Below are positions 1 to 9,709 of a stretch of DNA of 64,000 nucleotides, in pieces. Position 1 is the stretch's first letter. Each line of letters opens with the position of its first letter. Both the position numbers and the translations under genes were made by a program. The notes beneath the pieces were generated by a model, which saw nothing but the letters and a program-made list of their open reading frames with translations, was not told where the DNA came from and did not search any database. This DNA is from Ornithinimicrobium pekingense DSM 21552 (GTDB lineage Bacteria > Actinomycetota > Actinomycetes > Actinomycetales > Dermatophilaceae), in NCBI RefSeq assembly GCF_000421185.1, contig NZ_ATWJ01000007.1, forward strand, positions 186,001-250,000. The letters are read 5' to 3'.

Positions 1-328
1 GCCGGCGGTACTGCGCGGCCGTCACCCCGGTCTCCTCCAGCACGGCCCCGCGGGGTCCTGCGGCAGCAAGGGCACCACGACGCCACCGGTCCCGGGCGGC
101 GAAGAGGACGACGGCGGCGGCGGCCAGCAGGACCACGCCCAGCAGGGCCCAGGCGGCCCATCCGGGGAGCCGGCCCGGGAGGTCGAGGTAGGGCAGGTGG
201 TCGCTCACCCATCTCCAGACGCGCAGGACGAGGGACTCCCGCACCTCGTAGTCCGGGGCGCGCAGCTCCTCCTCCAGCCAGCGGCGCGCCTCGTCGCGGT
301 CCGGGTCGACCGGGCTGCCCGTCCTCAC
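1..328 (-). CDS. Membrane protein, probable DUF4129-type, partial (C-terminus beyond window)
   Basis: The reading frame starts at a GTG 13 bases after the stop of the upstream membrane-protein gene and runs off the left edge after 109 codons. The visible part is a charged segment beginning MRTGSPVDPDRDEAR, an amphipathic stretch rich in Trp and Glu, then one strong membrane helix at about residues 56-78 followed by an Arg-rich cytoplasmic turn. This arrangement, directly downstream of a GDPDase-membrane-domain gene, is typical of actinobacterial DUF4129 proteins, but the diagnostic C-terminal domain is outside the window. Function is unknown; the family assignment rests on context and N-terminal pattern. 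Confidence 0.6.
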   Translation of the reverse strand, partial: MRTGSPVDPDRDEARRWLEEELRAPDYEVRESLVLRVWRWVSDHLPYLDLPGRLPGWAAWALLGVVLLAAAAVVLFAARDRWRRGALAAAGPRGAVLEETGVTAAQYRR

Positions 329-341
329 CGCACGGCCCCGG

Positions 342-1454
342 TCAGGACCGTCGCGCGGCGGCCCGGGCCTGGGCCGCCCTCAGGAGCGCGGTCTCCAGAC
401 CCTCCCGCCGGATCCGCTGGTCGAGGTAGAGCAGGGCCGTGACGCCTGCGGTGAAGGGGATGGCGAAGGAGCCGACGACGAGCTGGACCAGGTGGTCCAC
501 CCCGAGCAGCACCGGGCTGAACAGGCCCTCGTCGCTGAGCAGGTCGAACCCGCCCAGCATCATCGCGGCGATGCTCACGGGAACCTGCACCGCGGAGGTG
601 AAGATCCCCGTCAGGATGCTCGCCAGCAGTGTGATGCCCACGACCCGCCACCCCTGGCCGCCTCTGGTCAGCGACCAGGCGCGCCGGATACCGCGCCACG
701 GACCCACACGCTCGAGCACGACGGCGGCGGGCGCGAGGGACATGCGGATGCCGGCCCACACCAGCAGCAGGACCAGGGACAGCATCCCGACCACCGTGAC
801 CGCGACGAGGGCGAGGTCGCCCCCGGCCTCCGAGGCCAGCCAGCCGAGCAGCACGAAACCCACGACGGACACCACCGCCACCCCGCCGAGCAGCAACGAC
901 ATCAGCAGCAGGTTGGCCAGGAGGGCCGGCAGCCGGCCGCGGACGACCCGCCAGGTCTCCCCGAGCCCGGCGCGGTCACCGAGCACGGCCTCACCGACGA
1001 CGTGGACGATCATGCCGGTCAGCGCGACCGACCCGAGCACGGAGAAGAGCAGGGCGACCAGCGTCAGCAGGACGCTGCGGTCCTCCGGGGCCAGTCCGCC
1101 GACCTGCAGGACGGCGAGGGACCCCAGGTAGGAGGGGACGAGCAGCAGGGCCAGCACGAGGAAGCCGGTGCCGACCGTCGCCCCGGGGTTGCGCCGCATC
1201 GTCTGCAGGGCGCCGCCGAAGACGTCACCGATCCCGAGCGGGCGCAGGGGGACGATGCCCGGCTGGTGCAGGCGCGCCAGCTCCTCTGGAGGCAGCTGGT
1301 GCCAGGCACCGGCCGGGGTGCCGGGGCCGGGTGCCGGCACGGGCGGCGGCGCTCCCCAGCCGGGTGCCGACGCGGGCGGTGGCGCGGCCCGGCGGGGCGG
1401 GGTGCCGGACGGCGGGACGTCGTCACCGGGCGGGCGGCCGGGCTGGTCGGTCAT
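342..1454 (-). CDS. Multi-pass membrane protein (glycerophosphodiester phosphodiesterase membrane-domain-like)
   Basis: A 370-residue protein. The first 50 residues or so are Pro/Ala/Gly-rich and disordered; a conserved IVPLRPLGIGDVFGGA segment follows, and then about six hydrophobic helices to the C-terminus. The PLRPL...GD.. segment followed by helices is characteristic of the actinobacterial membrane family annotated as glycerophosphoryl diester phosphodiesterase membrane domain; no catalytic phosphodiesterase motif is present. Its first 32 bases overlap the end of the upstream uridine-kinase-like gene, and a DUF4129-type gene follows 13 bases downstream, so the three probably form one transcript. 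The molecular role is not known. Confidence 0.7.
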   Translation of the reverse strand: MTDQPGRPPGDDVPPSGTPPRRAAPPPASAPGWGAPPPVPAPGPGTPAGAWHQLPPEELARLHQPGIVPLRPLGIGDVFGGALQTMRRNPGATVGTGFLVLALLLVPSYLGSLAVLQVGGLAPEDRSVLLTLVALLFSVLGSVALTGMIVHVVGEAVLGDRAGLGETWRVVRGRLPALLANLLLMSLLLGGVAVVSVVGFVLLGWLASEAGGDLALVAVTVVGMLSLVLLLVWAGIRMSLAPAAVVLERVGPWRGIRRAWSLTRGGQGWRVVGITLLASILTGIFTSAVQVPVSIAAMMLGGFDLLSDEGLFSPVLLGVDHLVQLVVGSFAIPFTAGVTALLYLDQRIRREGLETALLRAAQARAAARRS

Positions 1455-2124
1455 CCCGCGGCTCCTCCTGTGCGTGGTGTGCTGGCCGGCCCGCAGGATG
1501 GTGCGCGCCGGGTGCCAGCAGGTCCTCGGCCAGGCGCTCGGCGACCTTGGCCCGCACCGGCAGGGCCCCCAGGGCCTGCTGGGCGGCCACGATACCCGGC
1601 TCCGCCCGGCGCAGGACGTGACCCCTGCGCCACAGCGTCAGCGGCGGCTTGCGGCGTTCGGCCAGGTCACGGGTGAGGCGCCGCACGAAGGTGACCCAGG
1701 GGCGGTGGTGGACGCTCCAGGCCTGCGCGAGCAGCCCCCGTTCCCGCAGCGGGGCGACGGCGTGCGCGGCGAAGATGCCCTCCGCCACGACGACCGGGGC
1801 GTCGTCGAGCTCGACGACGTGCCGACCGGTGATGCTGGAGCTGGAGATGTCGTAGAGCGGCACGGCGGCGGTGCCCGTGCGGCACAGCTCCTCCATCGCC
1901 GCCACCGCGGCCTCCAGGTCCCAGGAGCGCACGTCGTCCCAGTCGACGAGGCCGAGCGGGCTCATCGGCAGGCCGGGGTCGCCGCCCTCGCGGTAGAAGT
2001 CGTCCAGCTGCAGGAGCGGCCACCCGTGGCTGGCGTGCAGCCGCCGGGACAGGCGCGACTTGCCCGAGCCGCTCGGTCCGGTGATCAGGAGCACCCGGGC
2101 ACGGGGGTGGGCGGAGTCGACCAT
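1423..2124 (-). CDS. Uridine kinase-like P-loop NTPase
   Basis: A 233-residue protein whose Walker A motif GPSGSGKS lies at about residues 16-23, followed by the LLQLDDFYR element typical of uridine/phosphoribulokinase-like enzymes, in which the Asp contributes to nucleoside binding. It would phosphorylate uridine or cytidine, or a related small substrate, in the cytoplasm. A TAGACT -10 box lies 8 bases upstream of the ATG (reverse complement of 2133-2138), so the message is probably almost leaderless. The divergent PH-domain gene starts only 42 bases away. The C-terminal 30 residues are Pro/His/Arg-rich and overlap the next gene by 32 bases. Substrate is inferred from family only. Confidence 0.75.
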   Translation of the reverse strand: MVDSAHPRARVLLITGPSGSGKSRLSRRLHASHGWPLLQLDDFYREGGDPGLPMSPLGLVDWDDVRSWDLEAAVAAMEELCRTGTAAVPLYDISSSSITGRHVVELDDAPVVVAEGIFAAHAVAPLRERGLLAQAWSVHHRPWVTFVRRLTRDLAERRKPPLTLWRRGHVLRRAEPGIVAAQQALGALPVRAKVAERLAEDLLAPGAHHPAGRPAHHAQEEPRDDRPARPPAR

Positions 2125-2166
2125 GGCAGACCAGTCTAGGTGGCCGCGACCGTAGACTCAGGCACC

Positions 2167-2787
2167 GTGAGAGAGCGGACGAGCACCCTGACCGGCGAGC
2201 GGGTGCGGGTCTACCGCACGGTGCCCGCCCGCGTCATCGGCTGGACGATGGTCGCCGGGGCGGCGGTGCTCACGGCCCTGACGGCGGTCGACCTCGCCTC
2301 GGGCGCCGGCGGCGGGCTCGCCTGGCCGGTGGCGCTCGTCGTCGCCGTCGCGGCGGCCGCCTGGGCCCTCTTCCTCCGCCCGCACGTGGAGCTGCGCACC
2401 GACGGGGTCGTGCTCGCCAACATCGTCACCGACACCACCGTGCCGTTCGCGGCCGTCGAGGAGGTCACCGACCGCTGGGCGCTGGAGGTGCACGACGTCG
2501 AGGGCCGGCGCTTCAGCTCCTGGGCCGTCCCGGTGCGGCGGGAGTGGGCGCGACGCACGCGGATCGACGACTTCGCCGAGACCACCCGCAGACGGGGGTC
2601 GGGCGGCATCACCGCGCAGGGGGTGGCCGACGAGGTGCAGCGGGCCCTGCAGCGCTGGCGCCTGGACGGCGGTCAGCTCACGGCGGTGGCGGGGGAGCCG
2701 TCCCGGGTCACCCAGCGCGTCTCCTGGTCCTCCGCGGCCGTGCTGGCGCTCGCGGTCGGCCTGCTCGTCCTCGCCGCCCTCGGCTGA
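2167..2787 (+). CDS. PH domain-containing membrane protein
   Basis: A 206-residue protein with two hydrophobic helices near the N-terminus (from about residue 24), a soluble domain of the bacterial PH (bPH-type) family containing the pattern VELRTDGVVLANIVTDTTVPF, and one C-terminal membrane helix. GTG at 2167 is chosen because TAGACT (2153-2158) is placed as a -10 box 8 bases upstream; an in-frame GTG at 2140 would lie upstream of that promoter. The protein is probably anchored in the cytoplasmic membrane; its role is unknown. It is divergent from the uridine-kinase-like gene and convergent with the phosphohexomutase gene. Confidence 0.7.
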   Translation: MRERTSTLTGERVRVYRTVPARVIGWTMVAGAAVLTALTAVDLASGAGGGLAWPVALVVAVAAAAWALFLRPHVELRTDGVVLANIVTDTTVPFAAVEEVTDRWALEVHDVEGRRFSSWAVPVRREWARRTRIDDFAETTRRRGSGGITAQGVADEVQRALQRWRLDGGQLTAVAGEPSRVTQRVSWSSAAVLALAVGLLVLAALG

Positions 2788-2807
2788 GCACCGCGGGAGC
2801 GGGCACG

Positions 2808-4559
2808 TCAGACCTGCGTCAGCTGCTCCATACCCTCGCGGACCCCGGCCAGGCGGCGCGCCGCCTCGGCCCGTGCCCGGGCCAGGTGCTCGGCCCCCTC
2901 GACCGGCACGACGGCCTCGAGGTAGACCTTGAGCTTGGGCTCGGTGCCGCTCGGGCGGACGATCACCCGGGTCTGGTCCTGCAGCAGGAACCGCACGCCG
3001 TCGGTCGCAGGCAGGTCCGCCGAGCCCTGCGCGAGGTCGTCGACGCGGGCCACCCCGACCCCGCCGAGCTCGGCCGGCGGCTCCGCGCGCAGCCGGGCCA
3101 TGACCGGGGGGATGAGCGAGAGGTCGGACACGCGCACGGAGAAGGCGTCGGTCGCGTGCACGCCGTGCTCGACGGCGAGGTCGTCGAGCAGGTCGAGCAG
3201 CGTGCGGCCCTCGGCCTTGAGCGTGGCCGCGAGCTCGGAGACCATCAGCGCCGCCGTGACACCGTCCTTGTCGGGCACGACCGCCGGGTCGACGCAGTAG
3301 CCGAGCGCCTCCTCGTAGCCGTAGGCCAGGCCCTCGACCCTGCCGATCCACTTGAAGCCCGTCAGGGTCTCCTGCGCGCGCAGGCCTGCGGCCTGCGCCA
3401 TGGCGCCGAGCAGGCGGGAGGAGACGATCGAGCGGGCGAGCACGGTCCGCTCGCCCCCGGCCCGACCGCGGCGGATCACGTGCTCACCCAGCAGGGCGCC
3501 GACCTCGTCGCCGCGCAGCATCCGCCAGCCGCCGTCCTCGGGGACCGCGACCGCGCACCGGTCGGCGTCGGGGTCGTTGGCCACGACCAGGTCGGGCTGG
3601 ACGGCGGTGGCCACCTCGATGCAGGCGTCGATGGCGCCGGGCTCCTCGGGGTTGGGGAAGTCCACCGTCGGGAAGTCGGGGTCGGGGTGCTCCTGGCTGG
3701 CGACCGGGGTCACCTCGGGGAAGCCGGCACGGCGGAAGGCCTCGTGCACGATCGCCGAGCCGACCCCGTGCAGGGCGGTGTGCACGACGGACAGGTCGCG
3801 CGGGCTGGAGGGGTCGAGCACGGCGACCGCGTGGTCCAGGTAGGCCTCGACGACGTCGTCGCCCAGGGTCACCCAGCCGTCCTGGGTCATCGGCACCTGC
3901 GCCACCGACCCCACCCGGGCGATCTCGGCGGAGATGTCGGTGTCGACCGGAGGCACGATCTGCGAGCCGTCCCCGAGGTAGACCTTGTAGCCGTTGTCCT
4001 GCGGCGGGTTGTGGCTGGCGGTCACCATGACGCCGGCGTCGGCGCCCAGGTGGGTGATCGCGAAGGCCAGGACCGGCGTGGGCAGTGGCCGGGGCAGGAC
4101 CATCGCCCGCCCACCGGCCGCCTCGACGACCGCCGCGGTGTCGCGGGCGAAGACGTCGGAGTTGTGGCGGGCGTCGAAGCCGACGACCACCGCCGGGCCC
4201 GGGGTGCGGTCACCCGCGTCCTCCAGCCGCCGGGTCAGGTATGCCGTCAGGCCGGCGGCGGTGCGGATCACCACGGCGCGGTTCATCCGGTTGGGCCCGG
4301 CCCCCAGAGCCCCGCGCAACCCGGCCGTGCCGAACTCCAGGAAGCCGGAGAAGCGGTCCTCGAGGTCGTGCCGCGCCTCGCTGTCCCCCGCCTCGACCCG
4401 CTCGAGGAGGTCGGACAGCTCGGCCCGGGTCGCCTCGTCGGGGTCGTCCGCGAGCCACGCGCGGGCCTGCTCGACGGTGCTCCCGGCACGGTCGTCCCCG
4501 TCCCGGTCCCCGCCGCCGGTCCTCGAGGCCTTCGGCTCCACCGCTGGCGTGCTCTCCAT
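2808..4559 (-). CDS. Phosphoglucomutase/phosphomannomutase family phosphohexomutase
   Basis: A 583-residue alpha-D-phosphohexomutase. The phosphoserine loop VMVTASHNPPQDNGYK, the FGTAGLRG N-terminal signature, the metal-binding DPDADR loop and the C-terminal phosphate-binding RPSGTEPKLK motif are all present, so all four domains appear intact. It interconverts hexose 1- and 6-phosphates, or ribose phosphates, for glycogen, cell-wall precursors or nucleoside use. The ATG at 4559 is preceded by a GAGGACGAGG ribosome-binding site; the open frame extends further upstream but into the PNP gene in another frame. It sits 13 bases downstream of the purine nucleoside phosphorylase gene, as in mycobacteria (pmmB next to deoD), which suggests use of pentose 1-phosphate from nucleoside breakdown. 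Confidence 0.88.
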   Translation of the reverse strand: MESTPAVEPKASRTGGGDRDGDDRAGSTVEQARAWLADDPDEATRAELSDLLERVEAGDSEARHDLEDRFSGFLEFGTAGLRGALGAGPNRMNRAVVIRTAAGLTAYLTRRLEDAGDRTPGPAVVVGFDARHNSDVFARDTAAVVEAAGGRAMVLPRPLPTPVLAFAITHLGADAGVMVTASHNPPQDNGYKVYLGDGSQIVPPVDTDISAEIARVGSVAQVPMTQDGWVTLGDDVVEAYLDHAVAVLDPSSPRDLSVVHTALHGVGSAIVHEAFRRAGFPEVTPVASQEHPDPDFPTVDFPNPEEPGAIDACIEVATAVQPDLVVANDPDADRCAVAVPEDGGWRMLRGDEVGALLGEHVIRRGRAGGERTVLARSIVSSRLLGAMAQAAGLRAQETLTGFKWIGRVEGLAYGYEEALGYCVDPAVVPDKDGVTAALMVSELAATLKAEGRTLLDLLDDLAVEHGVHATDAFSVRVSDLSLIPPVMARLRAEPPAELGGVGVARVDDLAQGSADLPATDGVRFLLQDQTRVIVRPSGTEPKLKVYLEAVVPVEGAEHLARARAEAARRLAGVREGMEQLTQV

Positions 4560-4572
4560 ACCTCGTCCTCTC

Positions 4573-5397
4573 TCAGATGCGCTCGACGATGCGGGCGAGC
4601 AGCTCGCCGCAGCGCTGCGCGGCGGCACGGCCGGCCTCGATGACCTCCTGGTGGTCCAGGGGGGTCGGGCTGATGCCCGCGGCGGGGTTGGTGACCAGGG
4701 AGATGCCCAGCACGTCCATGCCCGCCTCACGGGCGGCGATCGCCTCCAGGGTGGTCGACATCCCGACGAGGTCACCGCCGATGACCCTGGCCATGCGGAC
4801 CTCCGCCGGCGTCTCGTAGTGGGGTCCCCGGAACTGGACGTAGACGCCCTCCTCGAGGCTCGGGTCGATCTCCCGGGCCAGGTCGCGCAGGCGCGGGGTG
4901 TAGACGTCGGTCAGGTCGACGAAGGTGGCGCCCTCCAGCGGGGAGGTCGCGGTCAGGTTGATGTGGTCGCTGATCAGGACCGGCGTGCCCGGCTCCCACT
5001 CCGGACGCAGGCCCCCGCAGCCGTTGGTCAGCACGATCGTGGAGCAGCCGGCGGCCGCGGCGGTGCGGACGGCGTGCACGACGGACCGCACGCCGCGGCC
5101 CTCGTAGTAGTGGGTCCGGGTGCCGTAGACCAGCACCCGCCTGCCGTCGGCCAGCGGCACCGACCGCATCGTGCCCGTGTGTCCCTCCACCGCGGCCGCG
5201 GCGAAGCCCGGCACGTCGGTGTTGTCGATCTCGGTGTCCGCCGTGCCGAGGAGGTCGGCGGCGGGCTTCCAGCCGCTGCCCAGGACCAGGGCGATGTCGT
5301 GCCGCGGCGCGCCCGTGCGCTCGGCGATCACGGCGGCGGCGGCCTGGGCCACCTGTCGGGGGTCGGTGCTCGGGTCGTCGATGTCGTCCGCTCTCAC
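4573..5397 (-). CDS. Purine-nucleoside phosphorylase
   Basis: A 274-residue trimeric-type (class I) purine nucleoside phosphorylase that splits inosine or guanosine with phosphate into base and (deoxy)ribose 1-phosphate. Recognisable elements are LVLGSGW near the N-terminus, the phosphate-binding EGHTG and RTHYYEG segments, LTNGCGGL, and the purine-site stretch VGMSTTLEAIAAREAGM. The GTG start at 5397 is favoured because the -10 box TAGGCT (reverse complement of 5405-5410) ends 7 bases upstream, indicating a leaderless message. The phosphohexomutase gene follows 13 bases downstream and can process the sugar phosphate product, so the two form a purine-salvage operon. Confidence 0.9.
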   Translation of the reverse strand: MRADDIDDPSTDPRQVAQAAAAVIAERTGAPRHDIALVLGSGWKPAADLLGTADTEIDNTDVPGFAAAAVEGHTGTMRSVPLADGRRVLVYGTRTHYYEGRGVRSVVHAVRTAAAAGCSTIVLTNGCGGLRPEWEPGTPVLISDHINLTATSPLEGATFVDLTDVYTPRLRDLAREIDPSLEEGVYVQFRGPHYETPAEVRMARVIGGDLVGMSTTLEAIAAREAGMDVLGISLVTNPAAGISPTPLDHQEVIEAGRAAAQRCGELLARIVERI

Positions 5398-5497
5398 GCG
5401 GCTCAGCCTAGTGCGCGGGTCGCGGCGACGCCGACCCCGCGGCGGCCCGGGCGGCCCAGGGCCCGGGGGAGCCCTGCTCGATGGTTGGATAGGGCCC

Positions 5498-6964
5498 GTG
5501 AGTGCAGCGAACAGGTCCGTGGTCATCATCGGTGGGGGACCGGGCGGTTACGAGGCTGCCCTGGGCGCCGCCCAGATCGGCGCGGAGGTGACGGTCGTCG
5601 AGCGCTCGGGGCTGGGCGGCGCCGCCGTGCTCACCGACTGCGTGCCGAGCAAGGCCCTCATCGCGACCGCAGACTTCATGGACCGCTTCACCGCGGCCAA
5701 GCGCATCGGGGTCCACTTCGACGGCGCCCAGGTGCCCACCGACCAGGGTGTCACCGCTCACATCAGCGACGTGAACTCCCGCATCATCGAGCTCGCCCGG
5801 GCCCAGAGCCGGGACATCGGCGAGCGGCTCGAGAGCGCCGGGGTCGAGGTGGTCCAGGGCGCAGGCCGGCTGCTGCCCGACCGGCGCGTGGAGGTCGTGG
5901 AGGGGGTCCACGACGTGTTCTCGGGCGAGGAGCCGGCCCCGCACGGCTCCGACCGTGACGAGGCCGCGACGACCCGCGTGCTGGAGGCCGACCTCGTCCT
6001 GGTCTCCACCGGCGCCCGTCCCCGGGTGATGGACTCGGCGCGACCCGACGGCGAGCGCATCCTGACCTGGCAGCAGATCTGGGCGCTGACCGAGCTGCCG
6101 GAGCACCTCATCGTCATCGGCTCGGGCGTCACGGGGGCCGAGCTCGCCCACGCCTACCTCGGCCTGGGCTGCCGGGTCACCCTCATCTCCTCCCGGGACC
6201 GCGTCCTGCCGGGGGAGGACGCCGACGCGGCCAACGTCGTGGAGGAGGTCTTCCGCCGCCGGGGCATGGCGGTGCTCAACCGGTCCCGCGCGGGCGGGGT
6301 GCGCCGGGAGGGGGACGGCGTCGTGGTGACCCTGGAGGACGGTCGCGAGGTCGAGGGCTCCCACGCCCTCCTGGCGGTCGGCTCCATCCCCAACACCACC
6401 GACATGGGGCTCGCGGAGGCCGGGGTCCGGCTGACGCGGTCGGGCCACATCGAGGTCGACCGCGTCTCGCGCACGAGCGCACCGGGCGTCTACGCCGCCG
6501 GTGACTGCACGGGCGTCCTCCCGCTGGCGTCGGTGGCGGCGATGCAGGGCCGCATCGCCGTCGCGCACTCGCTGGGCGACGCGGTGGCCCCGCTGTCCCT
6601 GGGCAAGGTCAGCTCCAACATCTTCACCGACCCCGAGATCGCCACCGTCGGCGTCAGCCAGGCCGACATCGACGAGGGCCGGGTCGACGCGCGCGCGGTC
6701 ATGCTCCCGCTGACCAAGAACCCGCGGGCCAAGATGCAGAACGTCCAGGACGGCTTCGTCAAGATCTTCGCGCGCAAGGGCAGCCACACGATCGTCGGCG
6801 GCGTGGTGGTCAGTCCCCGGGCCAGCGAGCTGATCTTCCCGATCGCGCTCGCCGTGGCCAACCGGCTCAACGTCGACCAGTTCTCCTCGACGTTCACCGT
6901 CTACCCCTCGATGTCGGGCTCGCTGTCGGAGGCGGCCCGCCAGCTGCACGAGATCGCCGACTGA
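5498..6964 (+). CDS. lpdA: NAD(P)H-quinone dehydrogenase, LpdA-type flavoprotein disulfide reductase family
   Basis: A 488-residue flavoprotein with the FAD-binding GGGPGGYEAA motif at the N-terminus, an NAD(P)-binding GSGVTGAELAH motif in the middle, the second FAD motif YAAGDC, and a C-terminal dimerisation domain. In the place of the usual redox-active CxxxxC it has GGAAVLTDCVPSK, keeping only the second Cys; the mycobacterial LpdA is the same in this, and it is a quinone reductase rather than a lipoamide dehydrogenase. It therefore probably reduces quinones with NAD(P)H. GTG at 5498 gives a start immediately before the FAD fold; the longer open frame upstream overlaps the PNP gene and is rejected. 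Confidence 0.88.
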   Translation: MSAANRSVVIIGGGPGGYEAALGAAQIGAEVTVVERSGLGGAAVLTDCVPSKALIATADFMDRFTAAKRIGVHFDGAQVPTDQGVTAHISDVNSRIIELARAQSRDIGERLESAGVEVVQGAGRLLPDRRVEVVEGVHDVFSGEEPAPHGSDRDEAATTRVLEADLVLVSTGARPRVMDSARPDGERILTWQQIWALTELPEHLIVIGSGVTGAELAHAYLGLGCRVTLISSRDRVLPGEDADAANVVEEVFRRRGMAVLNRSRAGGVRREGDGVVVTLEDGREVEGSHALLAVGSIPNTTDMGLAEAGVRLTRSGHIEVDRVSRTSAPGVYAAGDCTGVLPLASVAAMQGRIAVAHSLGDAVAPLSLGKVSSNIFTDPEIATVGVSQADIDEGRVDARAVMLPLTKNPRAKMQNVQDGFVKIFARKGSHTIVGGVVVSPRASELIFPIALAVANRLNVDQFSSTFTVYPSMSGSLSEAARQLHEIAD

Positions 6965-6978
6965 GGGCGGCGTCGACC

Positions 6979-7884
6979 GTGACAGCTCCCGGCGACGTCC
7001 GCCGGTCCGCCCGGCAGGAGGCCGAGCGCACGCTGTGGCGGCTGGTCGAGGCCTTCCACGCGGTGGTCTACTTCGCGCCGCAGCGCTCGGAGGTCTACTC
7101 CCGGCTCGGGCTCCGAGGGGGATGGATGGGCTACTTCGCCAGCCGTTCGGCCGCGCTCGGCGTCGTGCCGCCCGACGTGGTCACCGCGTGCTTCTACGGG
7201 TTCGCGCCGCGCATGGTGCACCGCGCACTGCCGGACGCGTGGCGCCGGACGACCCCGGAGCAGGTGCTCGACGCGCGGCTGTCGGTGGTCGACCGGGCCG
7301 TCCGGCCCCACCTGGAGGCCGCGGTCCGCGACGGCGAGGTGGACCCGGTGGCGCTGGAGCGGGTCGTGGAGCAGCTCACGCAGGTCGTCGGGACGTGCTC
7401 CCCGGCCGGAGCGCCGCTCTTCGCCGCCCACCGCGCCCTGGCGCGCCCCGACGAGCCGCACCTGGCCCTGTTCTGGGCGGCCACGGCACTGCGCGAACTG
7501 CACGGCGACGCGCACGTCAGCGCCCTGCGGGCGGCGGGTCTGGGCCCGGTCGGGAGCAACGTCCTGATGGTCGCCCTGGGCCGGGTCCCCACCGACCACC
7601 GCCTCTACCGGGGCTGGACCGAGGAGGAGTGGGGTGCCGCCGCCGCCGAGCTCACCACGCTGGGGTGGCTGCAGGACGGGCACGTCACCCCGTCCGGCCG
7701 CCGGCGTCGCGCGGCGGTGGAGGACACGACCGACGCCATCACCGCCCCCGCGTGGGCGGGGCTGGAGGACGACCCGCTGACCCGGCTGGTCGACGACGTC
7801 GCCTCGGTGGTGCGGCCCGTGGTGGCGGGCTGCGGCCTGCCCTACCCCAACGGGACGGGGGTGCTGCGCGCGCTCAGTCCTTGA
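6979..7884 (+). CDS. SCO6745 family protein
   Basis: A 301-residue soluble, mostly helical protein. It begins about 25 residues before the family signature [19 protein letters not shown] and continues with the [10 protein letters not shown] and [15 protein letters not shown] elements of the actinobacterial SCO6745 family; the C-terminal part ([20 protein letters not shown]) looks like a winged-helix-like segment. The function is unknown. It starts with GTG 14 bases after lpdA and is likely co-transcribed with it; its last 11 bases overlap the end of the convergent accA3 gene. Confidence 0.75.
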   Translation: MTAPGDVRRSARQEAERTLWRLVEAFHAVVYFAPQRSEVYSRLGLRGGWMGYFASRSAALGVVPPDVVTACFYGFAPRMVHRALPDAWRRTTPEQVLDARLSVVDRAVRPHLEAAVRDGEVDPVALERVVEQLTQVVGTCSPAGAPLFAAHRALARPDEPHLALFWAATALRELHGDAHVSALRAAGLGPVGSNVLMVALGRVPTDHRLYRGWTEEEWGAAAAELTTLGWLQDGHVTPSGRRRRAAVEDTTDAITAPAWAGLEDDPLTRLVDDVASVVRPVVAGCGLPYPNGTGVLRALSP

Positions 7885-9655
7885 GCTCGCAGAGCACCGC
7901 GCCGTTGGAGACGGTCTCGCCCACGGTCGCCGTCAGACCGCTGACGGTCCCGGCCTTGTGCGCCTTGATCGGCTGCTCCATCTTCATCGCCTCGAGGACG
8001 ACGACCACGTCGCCGGACGCGACCTGCTGGCCCTCCTCGACCGCGATCTTGACGATCGTGCCCTGCATGGGCGCGGTCACCGAGTCACCGGAGGCCGCAG
8101 CGCCGCCGCCACCGCCGCGCGAGCGCTTGGGGGCCTTCTTGCGGGCTGCGGTGCCACCACCCCCGTTGCCGCCGCCCAGCGCCAGGCCGGCGGGCAACGA
8201 GACCTCCAGCCGCTGGCCACCGACCTCGACGACCACGCGCTGGCGCTCGCCCTCCTCGGAGGAGGCGTCGGCCGCCGGCCCGGAGTAGGGCTCGACCTGG
8301 TTGTCGAACTCGGTCTCGATCCAGCGCGTGTGCACCGAGAACGCCTCGGAGGGCTCCGAGGGCGCGAAGGCCGGGTCGGACACGACGGCCTGGTGGAAGG
8401 GCAGCACCGTGGGCATGCCCTCGACCACGAGCTCGGCCAGGGCGCGGCGCGACCGCTCGAGGGCCTGCTCGCGGGTGCGACCGGTGACGACGAGCTTGGC
8501 GATCATGGAGTCGAAGGCGCCGGCGACGGTGTCGCCCTCGACGATCCCGGCGTCCCACCTCACACCGGGGCCGTGCGGGACGACCATGCGCGAGACGGTG
8601 CCGGGTGCGGGCATGAAGTCGCGGCCGGCGTCCTCGCCGTTGATGCGGAACTCGAACGAGTGCGCGTGGGGGGTGGGGTCGTCGTACCCCAGCTCCTCGC
8701 CGTCGGCGATGCGGAACTGCTCACGGACGAGGTCGACGCCGGTGACCTCCTCGGTGACGGGGTGCTCGACCTGCAGGCGGGTGTTGACCTCGAGGAAGGA
8801 GATCGTGCCGTCCTGCGCCACGAGGAACTCGCACGTGCCGGCGCCGACGTAGCCGGCCTCCGTGAGGATGGCCTTGGAGGCCCGGACGAGCTCGGTGCGC
8901 TGCTCGTCGGTCAGGAACGGTGCCGGGGCCTCCTCGACGAGCTTCTGGTTGCGGCGCTGCAGGGAGCAGTCACGGGTGGAGACGACGACCACGTTGCCGT
9001 GCTGGTCGGCCAGGCACTGGGTCTCGACGTGGCGGGGCCGGTCGAGGAACTTCTCGACCAGGCACTCCCCGCGCCCGAAGGCGGTGACGGCCTCGCGGAC
9101 CGCGGACTCGAACAGCTCGGGGATCTCCTCCAGGGTGCGGGCGACCTTGAGCCCGCGGCCGCCACCGCCGTAGACCGCCTTGATGGCGACGGGCAGACCG
9201 AACTCCTCGGCCAGCGCGACCACCTCGTCGGCGTCCTTGACCGGGTCCTTGGTGCCGGGGGCCAGCGGGGCGCCGGCGCGGACGGCGATGTGCTTGGCCT
9301 TCGCCTTGTCGCCGAGGGCGTCGATGGCCTCGGGGCCAGGGCCGATCCAGGTCAGGCCGGCGTCGATGACCGCCTGGGCGAAGGAGGCGTTCTCGGCGAG
9401 GAAGCCGTACCCCGGGTGCACCGCGTCGGCTCCCGACCGGGCGGCGACCTCGAGCAGCTTCTCCTGCACCAGGTAGGAGTCCGCGGGCGTCGTCCCGCCG
9501 AGCGCGTAGGCCTCGTCGGCCACCTTCACGTGCAGCGCGTCACGGTCGGGGTCGGCGTAGACGGCGACCGAGCCCAGCCCTGCGTCCTTGCAGGCTCGGG
9601 CGATGCGGACGGCGATCTCGCCGCGGTTGGCGATGAGGACCTTGCTGATCGGCAT
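7874..9655 (-). CDS. accA3: Acyl-CoA (acetyl/propionyl) carboxylase alpha subunit: biotin carboxylase plus BCCP
   Basis: A 593-residue fusion. Residues 1 to about 450 are a biotin carboxylase of the ATP-grasp fold ([26 protein letters not shown] nucleotide loop, [10 protein letters not shown] metal/ATP site). A Gly/Lys-rich linker joins it to a C-terminal biotinyl domain whose biotinylated Lys lies in EAMKMEQPI. It loads CO2 on biotin for one or more carboxyltransferase partners; the beta subunit encoded at 11419-13008 and the fused AccDA at 42626-44488 are candidates. TACTGT (reverse complement of 9663-9668) ends 7 bases before the ATG, so the transcript is probably leaderless. The MerR gene lies 54 bases upstream on the same strand. 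Confidence 0.9.
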   Translation of the reverse strand: MPISKVLIANRGEIAVRIARACKDAGLGSVAVYADPDRDALHVKVADEAYALGGTTPADSYLVQEKLLEVAARSGADAVHPGYGFLAENASFAQAVIDAGLTWIGPGPEAIDALGDKAKAKHIAVRAGAPLAPGTKDPVKDADEVVALAEEFGLPVAIKAVYGGGGRGLKVARTLEEIPELFESAVREAVTAFGRGECLVEKFLDRPRHVETQCLADQHGNVVVVSTRDCSLQRRNQKLVEEAPAPFLTDEQRTELVRASKAILTEAGYVGAGTCEFLVAQDGTISFLEVNTRLQVEHPVTEEVTGVDLVREQFRIADGEELGYDDPTPHAHSFEFRINGEDAGRDFMPAPGTVSRMVVPHGPGVRWDAGIVEGDTVAGAFDSMIAKLVVTGRTREQALERSRRALAELVVEGMPTVLPFHQAVVSDPAFAPSEPSEAFSVHTRWIETEFDNQVEPYSGPAADASSEEGERQRVVVEVGGQRLEVSLPAGLALGGGNGGGGTAARKKAPKRSRGGGGGAAASGDSVTAPMQGTIVKIAVEEGQQVASGDVVVVLEAMKMEQPIKAHKAGTVSGLTATVGETVSNGAVLCELKD

Positions 9656-9709
9656 GGGGGCAACAGTAACGGCACGGGTATGCCGTGGGCGCGCAGGTCC
9701 TGCGGCCCG

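Noticed and set aside
8304-8319. A LexA-box-like sequence TCGAAC-N4-TCTCGA
   Set aside because: It lies deep within the accA3 coding sequence, far from any promoter, and one half has two mismatches.
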